DNA from: Pacificispira sp002696645
Lineage (GTDB): Bacteria > Pseudomonadota > Alphaproteobacteria > UBA8366 > Aestuariispiraceae
Length of the DNA stretch: 64,000 bases
Assembly (NCBI RefSeq): GCF_048892425.1
Contig: NZ_JBLZHU010000011.1
Coordinates: forward strand, 62,001-126,000
Direction of reading: 5' to 3'
In this document: in pieces, positions 41,676 through 51,276 of the stretch
Layout: the number at the start of each line of letters is the position of its first letter
Position numbering within the stretch: position 1 is the first letter of the stretch
Program-made: the position numbers and the translations under genes
The notes under the pieces: generated by a model
Told to the model about the DNA's origin: nothing
The model's input: only the letters and a program-made list of their open reading frames with translations
Database searches by the model: none

Positions 41676-42042
41676 AATCATCGCAAATATCGGGGCCATG
41701 GCTCCGGAAGAGATCATCTGGCTGTCTATCGGCTTTCTGGGCCAGTTTCTGTTCGCCATGCGATTCATCATTCAGTGGATCGTCAGCGAAAAGAAGCGCG
41801 ACAGCGTGATACCCATCGCATTCTGGTATTTCAGCATCGGCGGCGGCGCTATCCTGCTGTCCTATGCCATATGGCGGGCGGATCCCGTGATCATTCTGGG
41901 GCAGTCGACGGGTCTGTTTATCTATCTGCGCAACCTTTACTTTGTCACACGTCGCCGGAAGGTCGATTTCGATGTCCCCGACCCTGATCGGGAGGGGATG
42001 GCCGCCGATACGCCCAAGAAATCAGACGCTGTCCCTAAATAA
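41659..42042 (+). CDS. Lipid-A-disaccharide synthase N-terminal-like (LAB_N) membrane protein
   Basis: 127 residues; start lies 17 bp inside the GT2 gene. Three hydrophobic segments with the LAB_N signature FLGQFLFAMRFIIQWIVSEKKRDSVIP and FWYFSIGGGAILLSYAIWRADPV..LGQSTGLFIYLRNL. Stand-alone LAB_N proteins accompany GT2 sugar-phosphate transferases and resemble small flippase-like proteins. Likely partner of the GT2 enzyme in moving or anchoring a lipid-linked sugar. Overlaps the convergent PAP2 gene by 21 bp. Confidence 0.9.
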   Translation: MGWIDKIIANIGAMAPEEIIWLSIGFLGQFLFAMRFIIQWIVSEKKRDSVIPIAFWYFSIGGGAILLSYAIWRADPVIILGQSTGLFIYLRNLYFVTRRRKVDFDVPDPDREGMAADTPKKSDAVPK

Positions 42043-42843
42043 GGCCCGAAAGCGTAACGCTACAGGGTCCAGTTTTTCTGATACCGTAGTCGGAATTACC
42101 TGCGCCAGGGTTACAGAAACCGGCCGTGCGATCGGGGTCAGAAAGCCCAGATCCTGTTGCCATTTCTTTTCCTCAAACCACCGAAAGAGGATAAGGTTCG
42201 TGCCACAGGTGAAGACACCGGCATAGAGAATGTCGCTGAGAAAATGCGATCCATTCATGACCCGCAGAATCCCCATCCCGATCCCTGCGGCCAAAGTGAC
42301 CAGTATCCAGAATTTTCTGCGTTTCGCGGCATACAGCGCCAATGCCAGGAATACATACCCAACCGACGCATCCCCGGAGACAAAGGAACAGTTTCCATCG
42401 CATTGTTGGGCTGGCAATAGCGGCGGGGTGAAGATTTGTGCCCCGGCAAATTCAGTCACCTGTTTCGGGCGGGCGCGTCCCCAGTTTTCCTTGAAAACTC
42501 CATGCACGACCAATCCTGTGGACAGGATCAGACATAACAGCAAAAACGCATACCGTGCCAGTTTGCGGACCTGCTGAATCCGAACCGTAAACAATCGCCA
42601 TAAAAACACCCCCAGCCCAATCACGACCAGATAGCCAAATAGCGGACGCAAGACATCGTTCTTGAACACCGTGAACTGGCTTCTGCTTAACCAGAATTCA
42701 TTTTCACCCAGATAAACCTGTTTTGATACCCACAGATCTATCTGGGGAAATGGAAGGAAAAGGACCGTCAGGGCGATAAAAACCAGCCCACAGATTTTCA
42801 ACATCCAGACCGTGGACCAGGCTGGACTGCCAAGCGACATCAT
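42022..42843 (-). CDS. PAP2-family membrane phosphatase
   Basis: 273 residues with six hydrophobic segments. Motifs: KENWGRARPKQ (KxxxxxxRP), SFVSGDASVGY (PSGH-type, with GD in place of GH) and the SHFLSDILYAGV box with the catalytic His. PAP2 enzymes dephosphorylate lipid A or undecaprenyl pyrophosphate. The 4-bp overlap with the ArnT-like gene suggests removal of a lipid A phosphate or lipid carrier phosphate during sugar addition. The middle motif departs from the consensus, so activity should not be assumed. Confidence 0.85.
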   Translation of the reverse strand: MMSLGSPAWSTVWMLKICGLVFIALTVLFLPFPQIDLWVSKQVYLGENEFWLSRSQFTVFKNDVLRPLFGYLVVIGLGVFLWRLFTVRIQQVRKLARYAFLLLCLILSTGLVVHGVFKENWGRARPKQVTEFAGAQIFTPPLLPAQQCDGNCSFVSGDASVGYVFLALALYAAKRRKFWILVTLAAGIGMGILRVMNGSHFLSDILYAGVFTCGTNLILFRWFEEKKWQQDLGFLTPIARPVSVTLAQVIPTTVSEKLDPVALRFRALFRDSV

Positions 42844-44360
42844 TTCGGATCCTCCAACACACGCAGTTCCAGATTTTTGGCCTGCCCAACACGATCAACT
42901 TTCCCGATGGGGGGCAATTCTTTGACCTTGGTAAAATGACTTTCGATGGACTGGGTACCATGGGGCGTCATCAACAATACGCGCGATCCATCAACGGACG
43001 GGCTGTACAGCCAGGCCATTTCGTAATGATGATCAATCTTGGTGTCATGGTTCCAGGTGCGGATGACAATTTCCGGCTGGTCGCGCAACGCATAGGCCAT
43101 AGAGGCGATCATCATGCGATTGTCCATCAACAGCACGGACAGATTTTCAGCCTTCATCCTGTCAGTTACCTGATAGGCCACCTGATCCCAACCGCTGAGG
43201 TCCTGAAATGGATCCCGACCCAGGGCGCGGGCGGTGGCACCTGGCATCAGCACCGCCCCATACAGGCCTGCCGCCACGATCATATGCAGCGCAATCGATC
43301 CCCATAACCACCAACGCCGCCTTGTCTGGGCAAGCAGCACAGAAGTTACCAGGATCGCCGCTGCAGGATAGGCCGTCGCCGCCCAGTTCGCATTGGCCCG
43401 GGACAGGATCGCCTGAATTGAAATAATCAACAGAATGGGCAGCGAAAATGCTAACAGCAAACGCGCTGGTTCAGACAGGGCCTGACAGGCGCGACGGCTG
43501 CGCGGGATTACCAATAGAAGAACCACAAACAAAACCGGACCGAACACGCCAAACTGCGCACCCAGAAAATCCCCCAATTCATTGAAATGCAGGACCACTC
43601 CCTGCCAATGGACATTATCAGCCGTATGTCCAACAGTCGCCCAGCCATGCACCTTGTTCCACCAGACATTGGGCAGAATGGCGCAGGTCCCCAGCCCAAA
43701 GCCTGCGATCAAATGCGTTGCTGCGACGCGGGCCTTTTGGCGGGCCTGTGCACTGATCAGCAGATGCACCAGCGCACAGATCAGAAAATAGGCCATGGCG
43801 TATTTCGCGTTCAGGCCCAGCCCGAAACAAAGCGCCAGGAGTACCGCCGCCCCCCAGGTTGGGCGCCGCAACAATGCCCCATAGGCCCACAGGCATCCTG
43901 TCCAGAAAAACAGCAAAAGCGCATCTGTCGACATGATCAGGGACGAAAATGACACGGCAGGCACGGTCAGCCAGACGATCCCGGTCCACAGCGCGGTGCG
44001 ATTGTCGAACAACAACCGGGCCGTGCCAGCCAATAGGATGGCGGTCGCCGTTTGAAACAATGCGGCAGGCGCACGAATGCACCATGTGTCATCGCCACAA
44101 ATGCTGGTCGCCGCACCAATGACCCAGGCGATCAGGGGGGGCTTGGAATAATATCCGAACTCAAACGTCCAGGACCAGGTCCAATACTGTGCCTCGTCCC
44201 CATGCAGCGACAGCCCGGTCGCATAGGAAACCATCAGGCGAACCGCACACAGCGCCAGCGCAGCGCTCAGCAACAGACGCCACATACTTTGTGTGCTGAT
44301 ATTCCCTGACACCTGATCCTCACGCGACATAGCGATGCACCCATCATGTACCCGGGACAT
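42840..44360 (-). CDS. GT39/ArnT-like membrane glycosyltransferase
   Basis: 506 residues with about ten hydrophobic segments. The acidic motif GDEAQYWTWSW and YYSKPPLIAWVIG in the first periplasmic loop define the ArnT/PMT group, which transfers a sugar from a polyprenyl-phosphate donor to lipid A or protein on the periplasmic face. With GT2, LAB_N and PAP2 genes next to it, the acceptor is probably lipid A or core oligosaccharide; the sugar is unknown. A start at the later Met (44330) is possible. Confidence 0.88.
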   Translation of the reverse strand: MSRVHDGCIAMSREDQVSGNISTQSMWRLLLSAALALCAVRLMVSYATGLSLHGDEAQYWTWSWTFEFGYYSKPPLIAWVIGAATSICGDDTWCIRAPAALFQTATAILLAGTARLLFDNRTALWTGIVWLTVPAVSFSSLIMSTDALLLFFWTGCLWAYGALLRRPTWGAAVLLALCFGLGLNAKYAMAYFLICALVHLLISAQARQKARVAATHLIAGFGLGTCAILPNVWWNKVHGWATVGHTADNVHWQGVVLHFNELGDFLGAQFGVFGPVLFVVLLLVIPRSRRACQALSEPARLLLAFSLPILLIISIQAILSRANANWAATAYPAAAILVTSVLLAQTRRRWWLWGSIALHMIVAAGLYGAVLMPGATARALGRDPFQDLSGWDQVAYQVTDRMKAENLSVLLMDNRMMIASMAYALRDQPEIVIRTWNHDTKIDHHYEMAWLYSPSVDGSRVLLMTPHGTQSIESHFTKVKELPPIGKVDRVGQAKNLELRVLEDPK

Positions 44361-44583
44361 CAGACATTCGCCAATGCGAACCCTAGAAACCCCAACATAG
44401 TGTTTCCATGCAAGCCATCGTCACAAACAAGGTTGTTTGGATATGATTTGCTTCGGATGGGCTAGGGCGTACACCATTCGCCCGCGATAACCAAGAACCC
44501 TTAAAGGCCCAAAAGGCGATGTTTCTTAATTTAGCGTTCACGTGGAGATTTTGTCGCGGCGAAACTGCGCTTATACTGCGCTC

Positions 44584-45273
44584 ATGAACACTGATACGCA
44601 TATTCTTGTGGTTGACGACGATGCGCGCCTGCGCAGCCTGTTGCGTGACTATCTGACCAAAGAAGGCTTCCGGGTCACCCAGGCGGAGGACGCTGCAGAT
44701 GCACGGCGCAAGATTGCTGGCCTGACCTTCGATATTATGATCCTGGATGTCATGATGCCCGGCGAAAGTGGCCTTGATCTGGCAAAATCCATCCGTCAGG
44801 AGGTTGGTGTGCCAATCCTGATGCTGACCGCGATGGGGGATACCGAAAACCGCATCCAGGGGCTGGAAGCCGGTGCCGATGATTATCTGCCCAAGCCGTT
44901 TGAGCCCCGCGAACTGATCCTGCGCATTCAATCGATCCTGCGCCGCCTGCCCGCTGCGGCAGAACCAAGCCGGGCCTCTGTTGTGCGTTTGGGCGATTTG
45001 TTGTTCGATCTGGGTCGCGAATTATTGTTGCGCAACAATACGCCGGTGCGCCTGACATCCACAGAAACCGCCCTTATGAAGGTGATGGCCGGAGAGCCCG
45101 GACGCGTCATGAGCCGGGATGAACTGACGCAATTTGTAGACATCGATGGCGGTGACCGGGCAGTAGATGTCCAGATGACCCGCCTGCGCCGGAAAGTGGA
45201 GCCTGATCCAAAAGTCCCCCGCTATCTGCAAACCGTTCGGGGACGCGGCTATGTTTTAAGGCCCGATGGATGA
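44584..45273 (+). CDS. OmpR-family response regulator
   Basis: 229 residues from ATG at 44584. Receiver domain residues 5-120 with phospho-acceptor D55, acidic pocket D11-D12 and conserved K104 (DDYLPKPF); C-terminal winged helix DNA-binding domain with ALMKVMAGEPGRVMSRDEL and the recognition segment DRAVDVQMTRLRRK. It overlaps the sensor kinase start by 4 bp. Probably controls envelope or osmotic genes as OmpR homologues do, but the target is unknown. Divergent from the ArnT-like gene. Confidence 0.95.
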   Translation: MNTDTHILVVDDDARLRSLLRDYLTKEGFRVTQAEDAADARRKIAGLTFDIMILDVMMPGESGLDLAKSIRQEVGVPILMLTAMGDTENRIQGLEAGADDYLPKPFEPRELILRIQSILRRLPAAAEPSRASVVRLGDLLFDLGRELLLRNNTPVRLTSTETALMKVMAGEPGRVMSRDELTQFVDIDGGDRAVDVQMTRLRRKVEPDPKVPRYLQTVRGRGYVLRPDG

Positions 45274-46661
45274 CGGAGCCCTCCCCGATAAAGCCCACTC
45301 ATTCGCCCGCTGGTAAACCGATGGGACCGATCCGATCTACGCTGCGCACCATTCGCCTGACGATAAAAAGCGGCCTGCCCAAGACGCTGTTCGGGCGCGC
45401 CCTGATGATCATCGTCATGCCCCTGATCCTGTTACAGATTGTATCGGCATGGGTGTTTTATGATCGCCACTGGGATACCGTCACCTGGCGCCTGTCGGCC
45501 AGTGTCGCAGGGGATATCGCCAATACGATCGACCAATTGCGCCGCACACCCGATGCCCGCGACGAAATCTTTCAAAGCGTTCGCCAGAACATGGAATTGG
45601 ATATCACTTTGCTGCAAGGTGAAATCCTGCCCAATCAAGAGACAGAAATCAGCAGCCAATTGGATCGCCTGTTAGCCCAGGCCATGAACGAGCGTGTACG
45701 ACGCCCCTTTATCATCGACAGTTCGTCCTTTCGGAAACAACTGATTTTGCAGATTCAGTTGAAGGATGCGGTGCTGAACGTCGTTGTGCCGGGCAGCCGA
45801 CTGTTTAGTTCGACAACCTATATCTTTATCCTTTGGATGGTTGGCACTTCTTTAGTGCTGTTTGCCGTTGCCTCTATTTTTATGCGCAATCAGGTGCGTC
45901 CGATCCGGCGCCTTGCCCGTGCGGTTGAAAGTTTTGGAAAAGGTCGAGAGCCAGAGCAGGATTTCAAGGCGGAAGGGGCCCTGGAAGTGCGCCAGGCCGC
46001 CAATGCGTTTAACCTGATGTCCGAACGCATCCGTCGCCAGATCCGCCAACGCACCGATATGCTGTCAGGGGTCAGTCATGATCTGCGCACCCCTTTGACC
46101 CGCATGAAGCTGCAATTGGCGATGCTGGGGGATTCGCCAGAAACTCAGGAACTCAGCGTCAATGTCTCCGAAATGGAGAAAATGATTCAGGATTACCTGA
46201 CCTTTGCCCGTGGCGAAGGGGGGGAGAAATCCATTGAATGCGACTTGAGTGAGGTCGTCAAAGACCTTGCCGCAACATGGCAGGCCTCCGGTATCGCCCT
46301 GGATTGCCATGCAGAAGGTAAGATCGTGACATGGTTGAAACCCAATGCCTTTCGGCGATGCATTGATAACCTGATCGCAAATGCGTCACGCTATGGCAGC
46401 CAGGTCTGGTTACAGGCCGGAAAGCGGGGCAATGCCATTGAAATTCTGGTGGATGACAATGGCCCTGGCATTCCTGAGCAAGAACGCGAAGACGCCTTCC
46501 GCCCCTTCTATCGTCTGGATCGGTCCCGCAATCCATCCACCGGCGGTACGGGTCTGGGCCTGTCGATCAGCCGTGACGTTGCGCGCACCCATGGCGGTGA
46601 AATCCTATTGGAAACCTCCCCCCATGGCGGGTTAAGGGCCCGTGTACGACTGCCTATCTAG
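45270..46661 (+). CDS. EnvZ-like sensor histidine kinase
   Basis: 463 residues. Membrane segments at about residues 44-62 and 185-205 enclose a 120-residue periplasmic domain; HAMP domain from 206 to 260; phosphorylated H270 in GVSHDLRTPLTRMK (class like EnvZ); ATPase domain with N box (NLIANASRYG), G1 (DDNGPGIP) and G2 (GGTGLGLSIS). It works with the preceding OmpR-like regulator, with translational coupling by the ATGA overlap. The periplasmic domain gives no clue to the signal. Confidence 0.94.
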   Translation: MTEPSPIKPTHSPAGKPMGPIRSTLRTIRLTIKSGLPKTLFGRALMIIVMPLILLQIVSAWVFYDRHWDTVTWRLSASVAGDIANTIDQLRRTPDARDEIFQSVRQNMELDITLLQGEILPNQETEISSQLDRLLAQAMNERVRRPFIIDSSSFRKQLILQIQLKDAVLNVVVPGSRLFSSTTYIFILWMVGTSLVLFAVASIFMRNQVRPIRRLARAVESFGKGREPEQDFKAEGALEVRQAANAFNLMSERIRRQIRQRTDMLSGVSHDLRTPLTRMKLQLAMLGDSPETQELSVNVSEMEKMIQDYLTFARGEGGEKSIECDLSEVVKDLAATWQASGIALDCHAEGKIVTWLKPNAFRRCIDNLIANASRYGSQVWLQAGKRGNAIEILVDDNGPGIPEQEREDAFRPFYRLDRSRNPSTGGTGLGLSISRDVARTHGGEILLETSPHGGLRARVRLPI

Positions 46662-46675
46662 AAGTTTCAGCGGCC

Positions 46676-47533
46676 CTATTTGGTATCTTCCCCAACCATC
46701 TGACAGATATCCTGGGGCGTTTTTCCAGCCTTACGCAAGGCCTGTAACGTGATCGCCTTATCACGTTTGGCATATCGTCTGCCCTGCGAATCCAGCAGCA
46801 ATCGGTGATGGCGATACACCGGCGTTGGAAATCCCAGCAGGGTCTGCAGGACGCGGTGGATATGGGTGGCGTGCAACAGGTCTTCCCCCCGCGTCACACA
46901 GGATATCTGTTGAAACGCATCATCCACGGTAACCGACAGGTGATAGCTGGTTGGCACATCTTTACGCGCCAGAACGATATCGCCACAGCTTTCTGGCACG
47001 ACCGTGATTATCCCACGATCCAGATCAGTAAAGGTCAATGGACCGGTCATATGGGCAGCCCGATCCATATGCAGGCGGATCGCATGAACCTGCCCGGCCG
47101 CGATCCGGTCTTTCGCGATCATCGGGTCCAAATGCTTACAGGTGCCCGGATACAGCGCACCATCCGGCCCATGCGGGGCGCGCGGGGCGTTGGCGACCTC
47201 TGTCCGAATTTCCCGGCGCGTGCAAAAACAGGGATAGGTCAGCCCACCCTCTTCCAATGTATGGAGAAAATCATGATACACCGGAAAACGATCCGATTGC
47301 CGCAGCACCGGATCGGGCCAGGTCAAACCCAGCCAGCGTAAGTCTTCGTAAATCGCCTGCTCATAGGCCTGCGTACAGCGCGCCAGGTCGATATCCTCAA
47401 TTCGCAACAGAAAGGTACCGCCCATCGCTGTTGCTTGCCGGGCGGAAAACAGGGCGCCATAGGCATGCCCCAAATGCAGGAAACCGCTGGGGCTGGGCGC
47501 AAATCGGGTTGCGGCAGAAATGAATCCATCCAT
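46676..47533 (-). CDS. gluQ: Glutamyl-Q tRNA(Asp) synthetase
   Basis: 285 residues; a glutamyl-tRNA synthetase catalytic core without the anticodon-binding domain. HIGH-like motif FAPSPSGFLHLGHA at the N-terminus, zinc-binding cysteine region CFCTRRE with a later CKH, and a KMSKS equivalent (RYAKRDKA). GluQRS attaches glutamate to queuosine in tRNA-Asp. It lies alone, divergent from the AlkA-like gene with 42 bp between starts, so their promoters overlap. Confidence 0.95.
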   Translation of the reverse strand: MDGFISAATRFAPSPSGFLHLGHAYGALFSARQATAMGGTFLLRIEDIDLARCTQAYEQAIYEDLRWLGLTWPDPVLRQSDRFPVYHDFLHTLEEGGLTYPCFCTRREIRTEVANAPRAPHGPDGALYPGTCKHLDPMIAKDRIAAGQVHAIRLHMDRAAHMTGPLTFTDLDRGIITVVPESCGDIVLARKDVPTSYHLSVTVDDAFQQISCVTRGEDLLHATHIHRVLQTLLGFPTPVYRHHRLLLDSQGRRYAKRDKAITLQALRKAGKTPQDICQMVGEDTK

Positions 47534-47575
47534 AGCTACTGGCGTAGTTTGCCTCTACAGGGTAAGTCAAGAGCC

Positions 47576-48187
47576 ATGGATACATCACATATCATCACCG
47601 CGCTGGATATCGTTGCCGCACAGGATGCAGATGTGGCGGCAGGACTGAGCCTGGTTGGATATCCGGAGCCCCGCCTGCGGCCCCATGGGTTCAACACTCT
47701 GTTGAGCATCATCGTGTCACAACAGATTTCCAAAGAAGCGGCAGGGGCAATCCAGGCACGACTGGAAGCGCTGAACCCTGGGGGGCAAGCAGAGTCCTTC
47801 CTGGCATTGGGGCCAGAGGCGATTCGCGCGGCGGGCCTGTCGCGCCCCAAGGTCGCCTATGCCGTGGGACTGGCAGACGCGATTGCCAGTGGCACCTTAA
47901 ATCTGCAGGCTGTCGCCACACTGCCTGACGATCAGGCTGTTGCGGCCATCATGGGCCTGAAAGGCTTCGGGCGTTGGAGTGCGGAGATTTACTGCATGTT
48001 CTCCCTTCAGCGGCAGGACCTGTTTCCCGGCGAAGACATTGCCTTACAGGAAGCGATGCGACGGCTGAAAGGCCTGCCCAGCCGCCCGGATGCGAAACAG
48101 GCACGCCTGATGGCGGAAAACTGGTCCCCCCATCGATCCGCCATGGCCGTATTTCTATGGCACTATTACCGGGGTGCCCCCGCGTGA
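47576..48187 (+). CDS. DNA-3-methyladenine glycosylase (AlkA-like, HhH-GPD)
   Basis: 203 residues from ATG at 47576. Helix-hairpin-helix region (LPDDQAVAAIMGLKGFGRWSAEIY) followed by the catalytic Asp in LFPGEDIALQEAMRR, as in AlkA; IIVSQQISKEAA at the domain start is also typical. It lacks AlkA's N-terminal beta domain, as do many short family members. It removes alkylated bases from DNA. It may complement the AdaA protein encoded at 14504, though the genes are far apart. Confidence 0.92.
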   Translation: MDTSHIITALDIVAAQDADVAAGLSLVGYPEPRLRPHGFNTLLSIIVSQQISKEAAGAIQARLEALNPGGQAESFLALGPEAIRAAGLSRPKVAYAVGLADAIASGTLNLQAVATLPDDQAVAAIMGLKGFGRWSAEIYCMFSLQRQDLFPGEDIALQEAMRRLKGLPSRPDAKQARLMAENWSPHRSAMAVFLWHYYRGAPA

Positions 48188-48260
48188 CAGCATATTTGCG
48201 CATCCCGGTTTGATCGTCCAAGCTGCCCCAAATTCCAATTCAATGTGCAAGGAAATTTCT

Positions 48261-48941
48261 ATGACCGACACACCGGTTCTAAGCGGACCAGAACAAGCCC
48301 CCACCGACGGCAAGAAACCAGATCGTCTGATCATTTTCCTGCATGGGCTGGGGGCCAATGGTGATGACCTGATCAGCCTGGCACCGGTTCTAGGTCAGGT
48401 TTTCCCGACCGCGCAATTCCTGGCCCCCAATGCACCGGAAGAATGCGATATGGCCCCGATGGGCCTGCAATGGTTTTCCCTGCAGGATATGAGCCGCGAA
48501 CAGTTACAGGCAGGCGTCGATTCTGTCACACCGGTTCTGCACCGCTATCTGGATGATCAAATCGCGCGGTTTTCTGTGACGCCGGACCGCGTTGCAATCG
48601 TCGGCTTCAGCCAGGGAACGATGCTGGCGCTGCATGCAATGCCGAAATATTCAGGGCTGGTCGCCGGTGTCCTGGGGTATTCTGGAATGCTGATCGCCCC
48701 GGAATCCCTGGCCGACGAGAATATTCGAAAACCACCGACCTTGTTGATCCACGGAACGGAAGACCCGGTCGTCCCTGCTGAAATGTCAAAGGTGTCGGGC
48801 GAAGCCATGAAAATGGCCGGGTTTGATGTAGAAGTCGCCTATTCCAAAGGTCTGGGCCATTCCATTGACGAAGCGGGCTTGCGCCTTGGCATTGAATTCT
48901 TGCAGCGCGCGTTTGGTGACAAGGAAGTACCAGAGACCTAA
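48261..48941 (+). CDS. Alpha/beta-hydrolase carboxylesterase (phospholipase/thioesterase family)
   Basis: 226 residues from ATG at 48261 (AAGGAA 7 bp upstream). Family motifs: LIIFLHGLGANGDDLISL oxyanion region, nucleophile elbow GFSQGTM (Ser near residue 117), Asp in HGTEDPVVP and His in KGLGHSID. The group has broad esterase activity on short acyl esters and includes acyl-protein thioesterase relatives. Cytoplasmic; monocistronic. Confidence 0.93.
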   Translation: MTDTPVLSGPEQAPTDGKKPDRLIIFLHGLGANGDDLISLAPVLGQVFPTAQFLAPNAPEECDMAPMGLQWFSLQDMSREQLQAGVDSVTPVLHRYLDDQIARFSVTPDRVAIVGFSQGTMLALHAMPKYSGLVAGVLGYSGMLIAPESLADENIRKPPTLLIHGTEDPVVPAEMSKVSGEAMKMAGFDVEVAYSKGLGHSIDEAGLRLGIEFLQRAFGDKEVPET

Positions 48942-49175
48942 ATCAGATAAAAGCCGCGATAAGAAACAAGCGGATCTCGCCTAAAATTGGATGCGTTATA
49001 TATTTGTCATTGAAATCGGATAGAGAGAAGGGAGTGTCGGGTGCTCATTACAACAATGTGATAGTTTCCAGCAGGCTTACACAAAATGTTGTGGTGATGA
49101 CAAAATATGGGGTAACGTACCTGTATCGGTTCTGACGAAATCGATCTGGTGATACAGAAAGTTCGGAGTGCGGCA
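48942..49175. other. Intergenic region without recognised features
   Basis: 234 bp between the esterase and HNH genes. No gene, repeat or clear terminator recognised; it must hold the HNH gene promoter. Confidence 0.4.
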
Positions 49176-49736
49176 ATGTTAACCGCCTTAGATCATAGTC
49201 CCGCTTTGGTGCTGAATGCGGATTTCAGGCCGCTCAGCTACTTTCCTTTGTCGGTTTGGGACTGGCAAGACACCATCAAGGCCGTCGTTGCCAAACGGGT
49301 CAACGTCATTTCGGAATACGATATGGAGGTGCGCAGCCCGACCTTCGCCCTGCGCCTGCCCAGCGTGATCTCCCTGAAAGAATATGTTGCCCCGGCGCGA
49401 CGCCCCGCGTTTACCCGGTTTAACGTATTTCTTCGGGATAGGCTGGTCTGTCAGTATTGCGATGGAACCTTCCCGGCACATGACTTGACCTTTGACCATG
49501 TTATCCCGCGCAGTCAGGGTGGGATCACCAGTTGGGAAAACGTCGTCGCGGCCTGTAGCCCGTGCAATTTGACCAAAGGTGGCCGCACCCCGAAACAGGC
49601 CAATATGCCATTGCTGCGAGCCCCCATCGAACCATCGACCTGGGAATTACAGGAACATGGCCGGGCCTTCCCACCAAACTTCTTGCATGAAAGCTGGCGG
49701 GATTATCTGTACTGGGATACCGAACTGGAAACCTGA
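49176..49736 (+). CDS. HNH endonuclease-family protein
   Basis: 186 residues from ATG at 49176. N-terminal domain with VLNADFRPLSYFPLSVWDWQ, then an HNH domain: zinc cysteines C92/C95 (CQYC), D107-H108 (TFDHVIPRSQGG), N122 (SWENVV), and C127/C130 (CSPCN). This arrangement is conserved in a chromosomal family present in most alphaproteobacteria and cyanobacteria, whose cellular role is unknown, so a housekeeping function is more likely than a mobile nuclease. Confidence 0.92.
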   Translation: MLTALDHSPALVLNADFRPLSYFPLSVWDWQDTIKAVVAKRVNVISEYDMEVRSPTFALRLPSVISLKEYVAPARRPAFTRFNVFLRDRLVCQYCDGTFPAHDLTFDHVIPRSQGGITSWENVVAACSPCNLTKGGRTPKQANMPLLRAPIEPSTWELQEHGRAFPPNFLHESWRDYLYWDTELET

Positions 49737-49823
49737 TCCAGTCCGGACCGCTCTTTACCCAAATCATGTATATTTTCACCTCTTCGGACAAAGTTGGGTT
49801 TGTCTCGCGCCGATAACGCGCTG

Positions 49824-49923
49824 TAGCATCATGCGTTCGCATGAGCTCACACGTGAGGCTCTTACCGTTTGTATTAGTGGCAAATACGTCGTCGCAAACA
49901 CATCCGTTTGCTCAGGATTTGCT
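49824..49923 (+). repeat. Dispersed two-hairpin element, copy B
   Basis: 100 bp in the same orientation as copy A: TAGCATCATGCGTTCGCATG to CTCAGGATTTGCTT. Both inverted arms are mostly kept. It ends 32 bp before the amine oxidase start, so it lies in that gene's promoter or leader. Confidence 0.88.
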
Positions 49924-49955
49924 TTAGACTGATCGAAAAAAGGACCGAGGATGAC

Positions 49956-51269
49956 ATGGCTTTACTTGCGTTAGATGATCAGGGCTTCAAGCAATCCCTA
50001 TGGACAGCTACAGGCGGCGACGCCCCCCATTGCCCGCCATTGGATACAGACAAACAGTCTGATATCGCGATTGTCGGGGGTGGGTTTACCGGACTGTCCA
50101 CCGCCCTGCATCTGGCAGAGCGCGGTGTTTCCGTTATCGTGCTGGAAGCACGCGAACCCGGCTGGGGGGCATCGGGACGCAATGGCGGTCAGGTGATTTC
50201 CGGTCTGAAACATGATCTGGCCGAGTTGGAACGCCTTGTCGGCCCCGAAATGGCCCGACGCATGATCAGCCATGCCGATAAATCAGCCGATACCGCGTTT
50301 GCTATCATCGATAGATTGAAACTGGATTGCGATGCCGTGCGGGGCGGATGGGTCCAATCCGCCCATGGCGTGGGCGTGCTGGAAGATCAGAAGAAAAAAG
50401 CGGAGAAAATGGCAGCGCGTGGTCGCGCGGTTAGCATGCTGTCACAGCAAGAGATGATCGAGCGCGTGGGAACAGATTGGTATGTAGGAGGCCTGTTCGA
50501 TGCTGCGGGCGGTACCGTCCAGCCTTTGAAACTAGCCCGTGGCCTGGCCCGGGCAGCCCAGGCAGCAGGGGCTCAAATCCATGGTGAAACCGCCGTAACG
50601 GGGTTAGCACAGGCCCCGCATGGATGGTCCCTAACGACAGGAGATGGCATGACCGTCACCGCTGGGAAGGTCCTGTTATGCACGAACGGGTATTCTGATC
50701 TGGCGCCGTTACAGGATGCGACAACGCAATCGGTTGTCCCATTTTACAGCTATCAGATGGCGACAAAGCCGCTGTCGGATAACTTGCTGAAAAGCCTGCC
50801 TGTCCATGGTTTGGGCGTTTCCGAGGCAAGGCGCGTTTTAAGTTATTACCGGATCGACTCCCAAGGGCGCTTCATCATGGGCGCGCGGGGCAAACTGAAC
50901 GGATCCCTGGATGTTTCCGCCTTTGATCTTGCCAAACAGCGCATGCAGGAAATGTTTCCCAGACTGACGGGTGTGCCGATGGAGAATTTCTGGAATGGGC
51001 GCGTTGCCGTCACCACGGATTCCCTGCCCCGTTTAATGCAGATCGCGCCCGGATTGGGCGCTGCGGTCGGGTGGAATGGGCGGGGTGTCGCCATGACCAC
51101 CGCAACGGGATCGGTTCTGGCGGACTGGTTGTGCGATGTCCCGCACAAGGATTTGCCTATGCCCATCAATGCGCCGCGCCTGATCCCCTTTCATTGGCTG
51201 AAACGGCCTGCCTCTGGCGTCGCCGTCATGTGGAAGAGCTTCCTGGATCGGCGCGAACGCAAACTGTAA
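49956..51269 (+). CDS. FAD-dependent amine/amino acid oxidase (PuuB-like)
   Basis: 437 residues from ATG at 49956 (GAGG 8 bp upstream). FAD-binding GGGFTGLSTALHLAERG at residues 41-57, then EAREPGWGASGRNGGQV, typical of gamma-glutamylputrescine oxidase and related DAO-fold enzymes; the C-terminal NGRGVAMTT segment contacts flavin. Likely oxidises a secondary amine or D-amino acid in the cytoplasm. No other puu genes nearby, so the substrate stays open. The dispersed element B precedes it directly. Confidence 0.9.
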   Translation: MALLALDDQGFKQSLWTATGGDAPHCPPLDTDKQSDIAIVGGGFTGLSTALHLAERGVSVIVLEAREPGWGASGRNGGQVISGLKHDLAELERLVGPEMARRMISHADKSADTAFAIIDRLKLDCDAVRGGWVQSAHGVGVLEDQKKKAEKMAARGRAVSMLSQQEMIERVGTDWYVGGLFDAAGGTVQPLKLARGLARAAQAAGAQIHGETAVTGLAQAPHGWSLTTGDGMTVTAGKVLLCTNGYSDLAPLQDATTQSVVPFYSYQMATKPLSDNLLKSLPVHGLGVSEARRVLSYYRIDSQGRFIMGARGKLNGSLDVSAFDLAKQRMQEMFPRLTGVPMENFWNGRVAVTTDSLPRLMQIAPGLGAAVGWNGRGVAMTTATGSVLADWLCDVPHKDLPMPINAPRLIPFHWLKRPASGVAVMWKSFLDRRERKL

Positions 51270-51276
51270 CCCGCCA

